A stretch of DNA of 64,000 bases from Flavobacteriaceae bacterium UBA4166 (GTDB taxonomy: Bacteria; Bacteroidota; Bacteroidia; Flavobacteriales; Flavobacteriaceae): assembly GCA_002379985.1 (NCBI GenBank), contig DFVG01000030.1:277301-341300 (forward strand). Direction: 5' to 3'. A model generated the notes under the pieces. It did not search any database. It was not told the DNA's origin and worked only from the letters and a program-made list of their open reading frames with translations. A program made the position numbers and the translations under genes. The stretch's first letter is position 1, and the number at the start of each line of letters is the position of its first letter. This document shows positions 26,763-35,848 of the stretch, in pieces.

Positions 26763-28118
26763 ATGTTTAAGAAAATACTTATAGCCAATAGGGGAGAGAT
26801 CGCACTACGTGTGATTAGAACCTGTAAAGAAATGGGCATTAAAACGGTTGCCGTATATTCTAAGGCCGACGAGGAGAGCCTCCATGTTCGCTTTGCTGAC
26901 GAAGCCGTTTGTATTGGTCCTGCCCCAAGTAGCGAGAGCTATTTGAAGATTTCGAATATTATTTCAGCGGCTGAAATTACCAATGCCGACGCCATTCACC
27001 CAGGATACGGTTTTCTTTCGGAAAACGCTCGGTTCTCCAAAATTTGTGAAGAGCACAACATTAAATTTATTGGTGCGAGTCCCGAAATGATCGAAAAGAT
27101 GGGAGACAAGGCTACAGCCAAGGCAACAATGAAAGAAGCCGGAGTTCCTTGCGTTCCGGGAAGTGATGGTGTGATCGAAGATTTTGAAACCTGTAAGAAG
27201 GTAGCAATAGAAACTGGTTACCCTGTGATGCTAAAGGCAAGTGCCGGCGGCGGCGGAAAAGGAATGCGTGCCGTTTGGAATGAAGAAGATCTAGAAGAGG
27301 CGTGGGAATCTGCTCGCAAAGAAAGTAAAGCAGCTTTCGGAAATGACGATATGTACATGGAGAAACTTATCGAAGAGCCACGACATATTGAAATCCAAAT
27401 TGTAGGGGATAGTACCGGAAAAGCGTGTCATTTGAGTGAACGCGATTGCTCTATTCAACGTCGTCATCAAAAGCTTACCGAGGAAACTCCTAGTCCGTTT
27501 ATGACGAAAAAGCTTCGTGATGACATGGGGAAAGCGGCCGTTAAGGCGGCTGAATATATTCAGTATGAAGGTGCCGGAACCGTTGAATTCTTGGTCGATA
27601 AGCATCGAAATTTCTATTTCATGGAAATGAATACGCGTATTCAGGTAGAGCACCCCATTACAGAACAAGTTATTGATTTTGATCTTATCCGCGAACAGAT
27701 TTTAGTGGCGGCCGGTGTACCTATTTCAGGAAAGCACTACACGCCAAACCTACATTCTATCGAGTGTCGTATCAATGCTGAAGACCCTTATAACAACTTT
27801 AGGCCTTCACCGGGTCGAATTACGACTTTGCATGCGCCTGGAGGGCATGGGGTACGATTAGATACCCACGTGTATGCAGGATATATTATACCGCCAAACT
27901 ACGATTCCATGATCGCAAAATTGATCACAACGGCTCAGACCCGAGACGAAGCGATCAATAAAATGAAGCGTGCTTTAGATGAATTTGTCATTGAAGGAAT
28001 AAAAACCACTATTCCTTTCCACAGACAACTCATGGATCACCCTGATTATGTTAAAGGTAATTATACGACTGCCTTTATGAATGATTGGACAATGGACGAA
28101 GTGCCTGAAGAAGAATAG
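26763..28118 (+). CDS. accC: Biotin carboxylase subunit of acetyl-CoA carboxylase
   Basis: 451 residues with ATP-grasp fold. N-terminal ANRGEIALRVIR, the glycine loop SAGGGGKGMR, EEPRHIEIQIVGD, MNTRIQVEHP, and the C-terminal IECRINAEDP block are all present. It carboxylates biotin on AccB using ATP and bicarbonate. Last gene of the cluster; a perfect 10 bp terminator follows. Confidence 0.98.
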   Translation: MFKKILIANRGEIALRVIRTCKEMGIKTVAVYSKADEESLHVRFADEAVCIGPAPSSESYLKISNIISAAEITNADAIHPGYGFLSENARFSKICEEHNIKFIGASPEMIEKMGDKATAKATMKEAGVPCVPGSDGVIEDFETCKKVAIETGYPVMLKASAGGGGKGMRAVWNEEDLEEAWESARKESKAAFGNDDMYMEKLIEEPRHIEIQIVGDSTGKACHLSERDCSIQRRHQKLTEETPSPFMTKKLRDDMGKAAVKAAEYIQYEGAGTVEFLVDKHRNFYFMEMNTRIQVEHPITEQVIDFDLIREQILVAAGVPISGKHYTPNLHSIECRINAEDPYNNFRPSPGRITTLHAPGGHGVRLDTHVYAGYIIPPNYDSMIAKLITTAQTRDEAINKMKRALDEFVIEGIKTTIPFHRQLMDHPDYVKGNYTTAFMNDWTMDEVPEEE

Positions 28119-28140
28119 CATTTTGGTGCTACAACATAAT

Positions 28141-28178
28141 AAAGCATTCATTGGGCCTTACCAGTTGAATGCTTTTTT
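28141..28178 (+). terminator. Rho-independent terminator after accC
   Basis: AAAGCATTCA (28141-28150) pairs perfectly with TGAATGCTTT (28166-28175), followed by T residues. It closes the fabH-accB-accC unit. Confidence 0.85.
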
Positions 28179-28193
28179 ATTTTTATTAAATAG

Positions 28194-29330
28194 ATGATGC
28201 CCTCACACTCATATTGGGAAAAAAATACGTGGTTTGAAGGAATTGACCATGCCGTGATTGGTGGTGGGATTGTTGGCGTGAACTGTGCTTTGCAACTGAG
28301 AAAACGATTTCCGAAGGCGAAGATCGCACTGTTTGAACGCGGTAGCTTACCCAATGGAGCGAGTACAAAGAATGCCGGATTTGCTTGTTTTGGGAGTGCT
28401 TCTGAAATTATTGCTGATCTCAAGACACATACTGAAGAAGAAGTGGTTGGCCTAATACGACAGCGTTGGGAAGGCCTGCAGTTTCTTCGGAAGCAAGTTG
28501 GAGATGAAATATTGCAATTTCAGCAACTGGGAGGCTACGAGATTTTTTTGGAAAATGATCAACGCTTGTGGGAAGAATGTGTTGAAAAGCTTGAATTGGT
28601 GAATCGGTTGGCTAAAAACGCCATTTCTACCAAAAATGATGTGTTTTTAGTTAAAAATGATTCATTTTCTTTCAAAAACACACATAAACAACTCCTTTTT
28701 GATCCATTTGAAGGTCAATTACACCCTGGAGCAATGATGAATGCGCTCTATAAAAAAGCAGTAGAAAACAATATTTTTGTTCTTAATAATGCAGAAATAA
28801 CCAAGATTTCGTCAAGAATGGGTCAAAATCAATTGATTTTGGCGGATTTTGGTAGTATTCCCGTCCAAACGATCTCCATCGCAACAAATGGCTTCTCAAA
28901 ACAGTTTATTTCCGAAGATATCAAACCGGCAAGAGCTCAAGTATTGATCACAAAACCTATCAAGAACTTACACGTAAAAGGAACCTTTCATTTAGATAGA
29001 GGATATTACTATTTTCGAAATGTAGGAGACCGACTTCTATTTGGTGGAGGTCGTGAATTGGACTTTAATGCAGAAGAAACTACTGAAAACGGACTGACAC
29101 CCTTGGTCCAAAATAAATTAGAAGAGTTGTTGCATACAACAATTCTACCGGAGACAACGTTTTCTATAGACCATCGCTGGAGTGGCATCATGGGGGTTGG
29201 GGCGCATAAAAAGCCTATTGTTAAAGAGGTAAAGCCACAAATTTATTGTGGCGTCCGCTTAGGCGGAATGGGAGTCGCCATAGGAAGTTCAGTGGGGGTA
29301 CAGCTTGCGAACTTGGTCGAATCTAAATGA
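28194..29330 (+). CDS. FAD-dependent oxidoreductase, D-amino-acid-oxidase-like
   Basis: 378 residues without signal peptide. FAD-binding Rossmann motif VIGGGIVGVNCALQL near residue 20 with an acidic strand end (LFERG), NGASTKNAGFACFGS for the flavin, and a C-terminal GVRLGGMGVAIGSSVG block contacting FAD. The DAO family includes DadA and glycine oxidase; the substrate is unclear. Its stop overlaps the mtgA start (ATGA). Confidence 0.88.
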   Translation: MMPSHSYWEKNTWFEGIDHAVIGGGIVGVNCALQLRKRFPKAKIALFERGSLPNGASTKNAGFACFGSASEIIADLKTHTEEEVVGLIRQRWEGLQFLRKQVGDEILQFQQLGGYEIFLENDQRLWEECVEKLELVNRLAKNAISTKNDVFLVKNDSFSFKNTHKQLLFDPFEGQLHPGAMMNALYKKAVENNIFVLNNAEITKISSRMGQNQLILADFGSIPVQTISIATNGFSKQFISEDIKPARAQVLITKPIKNLHVKGTFHLDRGYYYFRNVGDRLLFGGGRELDFNAEETTENGLTPLVQNKLEELLHTTILPETTFSIDHRWSGIMGVGAHKKPIVKEVKPQIYCGVRLGGMGVAIGSSVGVQLANLVESK

Positions 29331-30031
29331 TAAAACGTCTCTTTAAATTCGTATTCAAAACCATCTTTTGGTTTGTATTCCTTTCCGTTCTGTGGGTAAT
29401 AGCGTACAAATTTTTCCCGGTACCCTATACACCATTGATGGCAATTCGAACTGTTTCCGAAACGAATTATCCTGAGCTCCAACATGATTGGGTGGCAATT
29501 GAAGATATGGCGCCTTCTGTACAGTTGGCTGTGGTCTGTTCAGAAGATCAGCAGTTCGCAAATCATAATGGGTTCGACTACGAAGCGATCAAAAAAGCAT
29601 ATCGGAAAAATAAAGAAGGAAAGCGGTTACGAGGCGGCAGCACCATTTCACAACAAACGGCGAAGAATGTCTTCCTTTGGCCCGAGCGCAGTTGGTTGCG
29701 AAAAGGCTTGGAAGCCTATTTTACTTTTTTGATAGAGCAACTATGGAGTAAAGAACGTATTTTGGAAGTATATCTCAATAGTATTGAGATGGGCGAAGGT
29801 GTTTTTGGAATTGAAGCCGCCGCGCAGCATTGGTTTCAGAAGCCGGCGAAAGAACTTACAATACAAGAGGCTTCCTTAATTGCTGCAATTCTTCCGAACC
29901 CTAGAAAATATGTAGCGAATCCACCCAGTAATTACATTCAAAATCGAAGTTATTGGATTCAACAGCAAATGCGGAATTACGGTACCTTTACACTAGAAAG
30001 GAAAGACGATGACACCGCCTCAAAGAATTAA
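29327..30031 (+). CDS. mtgA: Monofunctional peptidoglycan glycosyltransferase
   Basis: 234 residues. One N-terminal membrane helix (about 11-29). GT51 motifs: SEDQQFANHNGFD with catalytic Glu73, RGGSTISQQTAKN near 103-115, and LEVYLNSIEMGEGVFGIEAAA. No transpeptidase domain, so it is the monofunctional type polymerising lipid II. Overlaps the preceding oxidoreductase by 4 bases and the next gene by 23. Confidence 0.95.
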   Translation: MIKRLFKFVFKTIFWFVFLSVLWVIAYKFFPVPYTPLMAIRTVSETNYPELQHDWVAIEDMAPSVQLAVVCSEDQQFANHNGFDYEAIKKAYRKNKEGKRLRGGSTISQQTAKNVFLWPERSWLRKGLEAYFTFLIEQLWSKERILEVYLNSIEMGEGVFGIEAAAQHWFQKPAKELTIQEASLIAAILPNPRKYVANPPSNYIQNRSYWIQQQMRNYGTFTLERKDDDTASKN

Positions 30032-30470
30032 ACCCCTTCTGTTGGAAGCCTGTGAAGCACATGTGCAATCTCGATGGGAGCATGTTCAAAAAAGAATTAA
30101 TGCTATTATAGGATCCCTTTCGGAAGCAACTAAAAGCAGTGCCGGCGATAAGCATGAAACGAGTCGTGCCATGTTGCAATTAGATCGAGAGCATCTAGGG
30201 AATCAGTTGAAAGAAATCGAAAAGATGCAATCGATGTTGCAGCGAATAGATGTGAATACTACAAGCACAAAAGCCAGACGAGGGAGTTTAGTAATAACAG
30301 AAAAGGCAAGTTATTTTATTAGTGTCTCTATAGGTGCCGTTACGATTGAAGGAGCAACGTATTTCTGTCTTTCTTCGAGCGCTCCAATGGGTCAAGCATT
30401 GCTTGGAAAAGCAGAAGGGCAAACGATTACCTTCAATGGTGTTTCGCAACAGATCGTTCGCCTTTTATAG
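30009..30470 (+). CDS. Conserved protein with GreA/GreB-like C-terminal fold
   Basis: 153 residues. N-terminal helical hairpin rich in Glu and Arg (about 8-80), then GSLVITEKASYFISVS...SAPMGQALLGKAEGQTITFNG, a pattern like the C-terminal domain of transcript-cleavage factors (GSPLGKAL and GD), though the GreA coiled-coil tip acids are not assigned. Homologues in Flavobacteria are sometimes named 3-oxoacyl-ACP synthase, which the sequence does not support. It overlaps mtgA by 23 bases and the convergent ABC ATPase gene by 6. Confidence 0.7.
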   Translation: MTPPQRIKPLLLEACEAHVQSRWEHVQKRINAIIGSLSEATKSSAGDKHETSRAMLQLDREHLGNQLKEIEKMQSMLQRIDVNTTSTKARRGSLVITEKASYFISVSIGAVTIEGATYFCLSSSAPMGQALLGKAEGQTITFNGVSQQIVRLL

Positions 30471-31406
30471 CGATGCCTTGATGGTTAAGAAAACGGAGGG
30501 TGCTACTATTTCTTCAGGGTGGCTGAAATACACGGGGACTTCACCGATCTTTCCTACTATTAGAAAATCCACCCCTCTAAAGTATTGTTGCGTTAGTTGA
30601 ACCTTGTAGGGAGTTTCTATGGAGGTAACCTCCCACTCGTGAGGAAGTAAGATTCGTTTTGAGGCTTGAGGGAATTGTTTCTTCGGAAGTACCGTTACTT
30701 CATCAAAAAAACCGGCTTGATACGTATTTGCAAGATTGTTATACAAAACCTGTGGCACCTCCAAGGCTTCTACGTTTCCATTACGGAGCATTAAAATCCT
30801 ATCTGAAAAGGCAAGGGCTTCTTGTGCATCATGTGTGGCGGTAATACAACTAATGCCTTCTTCCTTTAAATAAGCATACAGCTGTCTTCTCAGCCTGTTT
30901 TTTCGGAAGGTGTCAATATGACTAAAAGGCTCATCTAACAACAATAATTCAGGCGTTTTTGCTAAGGCTCTCGCCAAGGCAACGCGCTGCTTTTGTCCGC
31001 CACTTAGCGATTTGACCAAAACATTTCGGTACTCGGTAAGCCCCACAATCGTTAAGAGCTCTTCAACCCTATTTTCTTCCTTCTGAAAAGATGGTCCGCT
31101 TAAATAATCGGTTACATTCTCTTCTACGGTAGTGAACGGCATCACATTAAGATCTTGAGCAACAAGTTTCATAAAAGGTTCTCCCGGAATCAATTGTTGG
31201 GAGGGCCCTAACAGTTTGTTCCCCTTCCAATGTATGGCTCCATTTTCCAACGGAAGCAATCCATAAATAAGATGTAATAAGGTAGATTTTCCACAACCAC
31301 TTTCTCCTAAAATTGAAAGGTGTTCTCCGGGCGTCAGCGAAAATGCTACCTTTTGCAGAACCGTTTTTGCTCCGTATGAAAATTGATCGATAGCTACTTT
31401 CAGCAT
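30465..31406 (-). CDS. ABC transporter ATP-binding protein, orphan
   Basis: 313 residues. Walker A GESGCGKST (34-42), Q-loop, signature LSGGQ (134-138), Walker B LLLLDEP (154-160) and the H-switch ATHD. The C-terminal 90 residues look like a TOBE-type domain, as in the import ATPases for polyamines or oxyanions. No permease or binding protein gene is adjacent, so the transporter it serves is not known. Confidence 0.88.
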   Translation of the reverse strand: MLKVAIDQFSYGAKTVLQKVAFSLTPGEHLSILGESGCGKSTLLHLIYGLLPLENGAIHWKGNKLLGPSQQLIPGEPFMKLVAQDLNVMPFTTVEENVTDYLSGPSFQKEENRVEELLTIVGLTEYRNVLVKSLSGGQKQRVALARALAKTPELLLLDEPFSHIDTFRKNRLRRQLYAYLKEEGISCITATHDAQEALAFSDRILMLRNGNVEALEVPQVLYNNLANTYQAGFFDEVTVLPKKQFPQASKRILLPHEWEVTSIETPYKVQLTQQYFRGVDFLIVGKIGEVPVYFSHPEEIVAPSVFLTIKASL

Positions 31407-31423
31407 AGGATTTGTATAGATTG

Positions 31424-31456
31424 CAAAAGGGCGGCTCTAGTCATAGAAGCACGCCC
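31424..31456 (-). terminator. Possible terminator after the S9 peptidase gene
   Basis: GGGCG (31429-31433) pairs with CGCCC (31452-31456), with TTTTGC after it on the minus strand. The stem is short, so support is modest. Confidence 0.4.
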
Positions 31457-31481
31457 TGATTGTTTTATTACAAAGAAGTTT

Positions 31482-33644
31482 TTATTCTTTCAAGTTCTCG
31501 TTGACCTTTTCCGGAAGTACTTCATAGCCCATGTTATATAGCGTAAATCCAAAAATGTCTGCATATTGCTCAATAGTTTTACTCACCGGAGTTCCTGCAC
31601 CATGGCCCGCATCTGTTTCAATACGAATCACCACCGGATTAGAGCCTTGATGTTTCTCTTGAAGTTCCGCTGCAAATTTGAAACTATGCGCCGGCACAAC
31701 ACGATCGTCATGGTCGCCCGTAGTGATTAAAGTGGCAGGATAGGAAACGCCTTCTTTAACATTATGAACGGGCGAATATCCTTTTAAATACTCAAACATT
31801 TCTTGGCTTTCTTCGGAAGTGCCATAATCATACGCCCACCCAGCTCCGGCAGTGAAGGTATGGTAACGCAACATGTCTAGTACGCCAACAGCCGGCAGAG
31901 CTACCTTCATCAAGTCAGGGCGCTGCGTCATAGTGGCGCCCACGAGGAGTCCGCCGTTAGACCCTCCTCGAATCGCGAGATAATCACTGGAAGTATATTG
32001 TTCGTCAATAAGGTATTCCGCGGCAGCGATAAAATCATCAAACACGTTTTGCTTGTTCATTTTGGTGCCTGCCTTATGCCATTCTTTTCCATATTCCCCG
32101 CCTCCTCTAAGGTTTGCAACCGCGTAGATTCCTCCTTGTTCCATCCAGACGGCGTTGGTAATGCTAAACGAGGGTGTAAGGCTAATATTGAATCCTCCGT
32201 ATCCGTAAAGTATCGTAGGATTTTTTCCATCCTTTTTAATTCCCTTTTTGTGCGTAATAATCATCGGGATCTTGGTGCCATCTTTGGAGGTGTAAAACAC
32301 TTGTTCACTCACATAGTCGTCAGTATTAAAATCGATCTCTGGAGAGCGGTACAATTGTGATGTTCCCGACTCGATATCGTATTTGTAAATGCTGGAAGGA
32401 GTCACATAGTTGGTAAAGGAATAATACAGTTCTTTTTCATCTTTTTTGCTTCCGAAGCCATTAGCATTTCCAATACCGGGCAGCGATATTTCACGAACAA
32501 GTTTTCCGTCATAATCATATTGTAATACCTGCGAAACCGCATCTACCATATATTCAGTGAAGAAATATCCACCTCCGGTAGAAGCACTCAACACATGCTC
32601 TGTCTCCGGAATGAAATCCTTCCAATGCTGCGGAGTGGGTTGGTTTATGGTGGCTGTTACGATCTTACGATTAGGCGCATTTAGATTGGTAACGAAAAAC
32701 AAAGTATCTCCATCACTGTCGATAAGATAAGTGTCGCTATCGGTATGATCCAACACTGTAATTAACTTACTGTTCGGGTTTTGTAGGTCTTTTAAAAACA
32801 GTTTATTTCCTGAAGTAGAAACACTTGCGGTGATCTGCAACCATCGGTTGTTTTCTGAAACGCTTCCGCTCACATAGCGATGCTTTTCTGCATTGGTGCC
32901 TCCAAAGATCAGTTTGTCTTCACTTTGTAGTGTTCCTAATTTGTGGTAGAAAAGTTTGTGCTGGTCTGTTTTAGCGGAAAGCTCGCTTCCTTCGGGCTTA
33001 TCGTAACTAGAATAGTAAAAGCCATCGTTCTCTTTCCACGAAAGATTACTGAATTTGATATCTACCAAAGTGTCTTCAACAATTTCTTTTGATGCTGCAT
33101 CCATGATCAACACCTTTCGCCAATCGCTTCCTCCTTCAGAAATACTGTAAGCGGCCATCTGGCCATCCTCCGAAAAGCTGAGTCCGCCCAACGAAATGGT
33201 TCCATCATCTTTAAACGTATTCGGATCTAGAAAAACTTCAGCAGTTTCCGGATCTTCTCCGGTTTTATAACGATAGATAACGTATTGATTTTGGAGTCCG
33301 TCATTCTTATAAAAATAGGTGTAATCTCCTTCTTTAAAAGGAGCACTTATTTTTTCGTAGTTCCACAGATCGGTAAGGCGTTGTTTCAATTCATCCCGAA
33401 AAGGAATATTCTCTAAATAGCCAAAGGTCACTTTATTCTGACGCTGCACCCAGTCGGCAGTTTCGTCACTTCGGTCGTCCTCCAACCAACGATAGGGGTC
33501 TTGTACTTCAGTACCGAAATACGTATCAACGGTATCCACTTTTTTGGTTTCGGGGTAGGTCAACACAGCCGTTTCTTTTTTGGGTTCTTGATTACAGGAA
33601 AACATAGCGAAGAGAGCCATTCCTGCCAATGATAAATGCTTCAT
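31482..33644 (-). CDS. S9 family prolyl oligopeptidase
   Basis: 720 residues. Probable lipoprotein: signal peptide ending FSC with Cys at 17. An N-terminal seven-bladed propeller region (about 70-420) and a C-terminal alpha/beta-hydrolase domain (YGYGGFNIS..., RGGSNGGLL with the nucleophile Ser, TGDHDDRV with Asp, and AGHGAG with His). It cleaves short proline-containing peptides in the envelope. Confidence 0.95.
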   Translation of the reverse strand: MKHLSLAGMALFAMFSCNQEPKKETAVLTYPETKKVDTVDTYFGTEVQDPYRWLEDDRSDETADWVQRQNKVTFGYLENIPFRDELKQRLTDLWNYEKISAPFKEGDYTYFYKNDGLQNQYVIYRYKTGEDPETAEVFLDPNTFKDDGTISLGGLSFSEDGQMAAYSISEGGSDWRKVLIMDAASKEIVEDTLVDIKFSNLSWKENDGFYYSSYDKPEGSELSAKTDQHKLFYHKLGTLQSEDKLIFGGTNAEKHRYVSGSVSENNRWLQITASVSTSGNKLFLKDLQNPNSKLITVLDHTDSDTYLIDSDGDTLFFVTNLNAPNRKIVTATINQPTPQHWKDFIPETEHVLSASTGGGYFFTEYMVDAVSQVLQYDYDGKLVREISLPGIGNANGFGSKKDEKELYYSFTNYVTPSSIYKYDIESGTSQLYRSPEIDFNTDDYVSEQVFYTSKDGTKIPMIITHKKGIKKDGKNPTILYGYGGFNISLTPSFSITNAVWMEQGGIYAVANLRGGGEYGKEWHKAGTKMNKQNVFDDFIAAAEYLIDEQYTSSDYLAIRGGSNGGLLVGATMTQRPDLMKVALPAVGVLDMLRYHTFTAGAGWAYDYGTSEESQEMFEYLKGYSPVHNVKEGVSYPATLITTGDHDDRVVPAHSFKFAAELQEKHQGSNPVVIRIETDAGHGAGTPVSKTIEQYADIFGFTLYNMGYEVLPEKVNENLKE

Positions 33645-33697
33645 AGGAAAAGGTCTTTAAGGCTATAAAGGTACGAATTCCGAAGGCATAAAACAGG

Positions 33698-34075
33698 TCA
33701 ATACTGAAAAAGAGGCCGATAGGCTTTCCAGTATTTATAAATCAAGAGCACATTGAGCGAAACCACTACAAGAGCTCCCCAAATATCTGAAAGGTCTAAG
33801 AATACATGGAATAACAAAATATTCAAAGAAATTGGGGCTAGGAGTAGTAGGGCAAACGCCACCCACTTATTTGCTAGCAATAGGATGCCAATGAAAATTT
33901 CAAAAAGGGCAATCAGATATAAAACATATCCTGTGGCGTCCAGAGAACTGATGAAATTGGCAGCTTCGTCGGGAAATTCTGGTGTTGGAAGAAAGCCGAC
34001 AAATTTATTAATTCCGAAAACAAGTAAAAAGACGCCCAAGAGCCAACGGAGAATTTTGGTGAAGGAAGCAGTCAT
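33698..34075 (-). CDS. DoxX-like membrane protein, copy 1
   Basis: 125 residues with four predicted helices. FGINKFVGFLP near the N-terminus and PISLNILLFHVF are shared with the second DoxX-like protein at 37379-37783. Function of the family is not settled; some members form thiol-linked membrane oxidoreductase complexes. No conserved cysteine is seen here. Confidence 0.8.
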   Translation of the reverse strand: MTASFTKILRWLLGVFLLVFGINKFVGFLPTPEFPDEAANFISSLDATGYVLYLIALFEIFIGILLLANKWVAFALLLLAPISLNILLFHVFLDLSDIWGALVVVSLNVLLIYKYWKAYRPLFQY

Positions 34076-34152
34076 AATGGGTTGGGTTAGTGGTTTGTTG
34101 TATTAAGATACGTAAAAAGTTGGTAACGAGGCCATCAACCTGCAATTGCCCA

Positions 34153-34186
34153 TAAAAAAAGGTCTTTTTCATTTGAAAAAGACCTT
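34153..34186 (-). terminator. Rho-independent terminator after the UnbV/T9SS gene
   Basis: AAGGTCTTTTTCA (34159-34171) pairs with TGAAAAAGACCTT (34174-34186), a 13 bp stem. Read on the minus strand it is followed by seven T residues. Confidence 0.85.
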
Positions 34187-34208
34187 CTATATAAAACCTT
34201 TAGTGTGC

Positions 34209-35825
34209 TTATTGTTTTATAAATCGTTGCGTTTGAATTGTACCGTTAGTCATGATTCTTAAGATATAATTTCCGGCGGTAATTCCAGAAACATCCAGAC
34301 TTCCGGCTTCTAGTACTCCGTTCATGACGCGTCGTCCCTGCACATCAAAAACAGAATAGATTGCGTTGTCAAAGCCATACTGAAGGTTGATGTTCAATTC
34401 ACTGCGGGTAGGGTTGGGGTATAGAATTAGGTTTTCAGTTAGAAAATCTTCTAATCCGAACGTACTTCCTTCCTCTACCGTAATCGTTTCATTGATATTT
34501 GGGTTAAGAATTTCATCTACCGCTCCGGAAGGCCAGTAAATGGTGAGCCGGTCGATACTCGTATCGGTACCAATTCCGAAGTGCGCGCGCATGGTACTCA
34601 TATATCGAAAACCTTCGCCGCTTCTAATATCCCGAATTTGAACGCCAGACTCGGTTTCAATCTCTACCCGAGCACCAATTCCGTTGATATTACTGTCGGT
34701 ACCCACGGTATTGATCGCGATCCAATTATTGCCGTTTCCAGCGTTGTAATAAATACTTCCACCAATAAATGCATCCAAGAAACCATCGTTATTAAGATCC
34801 CCTAACGCGCCATTGCTTGAAGAAAGAACATTAGATTCTATCGTAAAGGTAAGATCGCCATTTCCTAACAGAATGTTTCCATTAGAAAGAATATCTAAGT
34901 TTCCGTCGTTATTGAAGTCTCCGGGACAGTTTTCAATTCCGGTTGCTGAAAATCCTGTAAGTCCTGAAGTAGAAATTACATCTGTAAAGGTTCCGTCGCC
35001 ATTATTTTCCATTAGACGGTGGAATCCATCAGAAGTGGTACTCGCACCAATCCAAATATCCATGTCACCATCGTTGTCGTAATCTCCCCATGCAGACGAC
35101 CAGGTTTGCATAGAATCTTCAAGGTTGGTTTCAGCGCCAATTTCAGAAAAGGTGCCGTCACCGTTATTGTTGTGTAATTCATTGTCACGTCTGTCGGGAC
35201 CACCACCACATTTAGCGATGAACAAGTCCATGTCGCGATCATTGTCATAATCAATCCAAACCGATCCATAATTTCCTCCTGAAGGGAAATCGCCTAATCC
35301 ACCTTGAATATGCGTAAGATTTCCGTCTCCATCGTTGAGGTAATACACATTGGGCTCCACATCGTGACAAACAAAAGCATCGAGATTCCCGTCATTATTA
35401 ATGTCGATAAAGTTGGAGCGCTGCGAGAATACAAATTCGGGACCGGAAATTTCTGTAAATCCTGTGCCGTCATTATTGGCACGCATGAAGGTAACGCCAC
35501 TTCCACCACCATACAATAGATCGGTATAGCCATTACGATCATAATCAGCTGCTGCGAGAGACCAAGATGGGTTGTAATCAGCCGGCGTTGTAGTAATATT
35601 TGTTTCTACGAATGATCCGTCAGGTTGTTGGTAAAAGATCTGTACGTTCGTGCTGGTAACGGAAACAACATCGTCTAAGTAATCGCCATTCATGTCTACC
35701 ACGGCGCGATCTGTGCCGGAAGTTCCGATGGATGAAACGGTAAAGGACAAGTCTCCACCAGACCGCTGTTGTCCGTATACACAGAGGGTGAGGAGTGAAA
35801 AAGCGAGGAGTATTGGTTTTTTCAT
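34209..35825 (-). CDS. Secreted FG-GAP/ASPIC-UnbV protein with T9SS sorting domain
   Basis: 538 residues. Signal peptide about 1-18 (CVYGQ). Several FG-GAP/VCBS repeats with Ca2+-binding DYDNDGDMD-type loops at about 75-340, then an ASPIC/UnbV domain (about 365-455, NGIGARVEIET...RAHFGIG). The C-terminus is a type IX sorting domain, beginning LYPNPT and ending in a basic FIKQ. It should be displayed on the surface or released. It is next to a diheme lipoprotein gene (23 bases) and probably shares its transcript. Confidence 0.93.
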   Translation of the reverse strand: MKKPILLAFSLLTLCVYGQQRSGGDLSFTVSSIGTSGTDRAVVDMNGDYLDDVVSVTSTNVQIFYQQPDGSFVETNITTTPADYNPSWSLAAADYDRNGYTDLLYGGGSGVTFMRANNDGTGFTEISGPEFVFSQRSNFIDINNDGNLDAFVCHDVEPNVYYLNDGDGNLTHIQGGLGDFPSGGNYGSVWIDYDNDRDMDLFIAKCGGGPDRRDNELHNNNGDGTFSEIGAETNLEDSMQTWSSAWGDYDNDGDMDIWIGASTTSDGFHRLMENNGDGTFTDVISTSGLTGFSATGIENCPGDFNNDGNLDILSNGNILLGNGDLTFTIESNVLSSSNGALGDLNNDGFLDAFIGGSIYYNAGNGNNWIAINTVGTDSNINGIGARVEIETESGVQIRDIRSGEGFRYMSTMRAHFGIGTDTSIDRLTIYWPSGAVDEILNPNINETITVEEGSTFGLEDFLTENLILYPNPTRSELNINLQYGFDNAIYSVFDVQGRRVMNGVLEAGSLDVSGITAGNYILRIMTNGTIQTQRFIKQ

Positions 35826-35848
35826 AAGTTGAAAATTTAATTTAGTTA

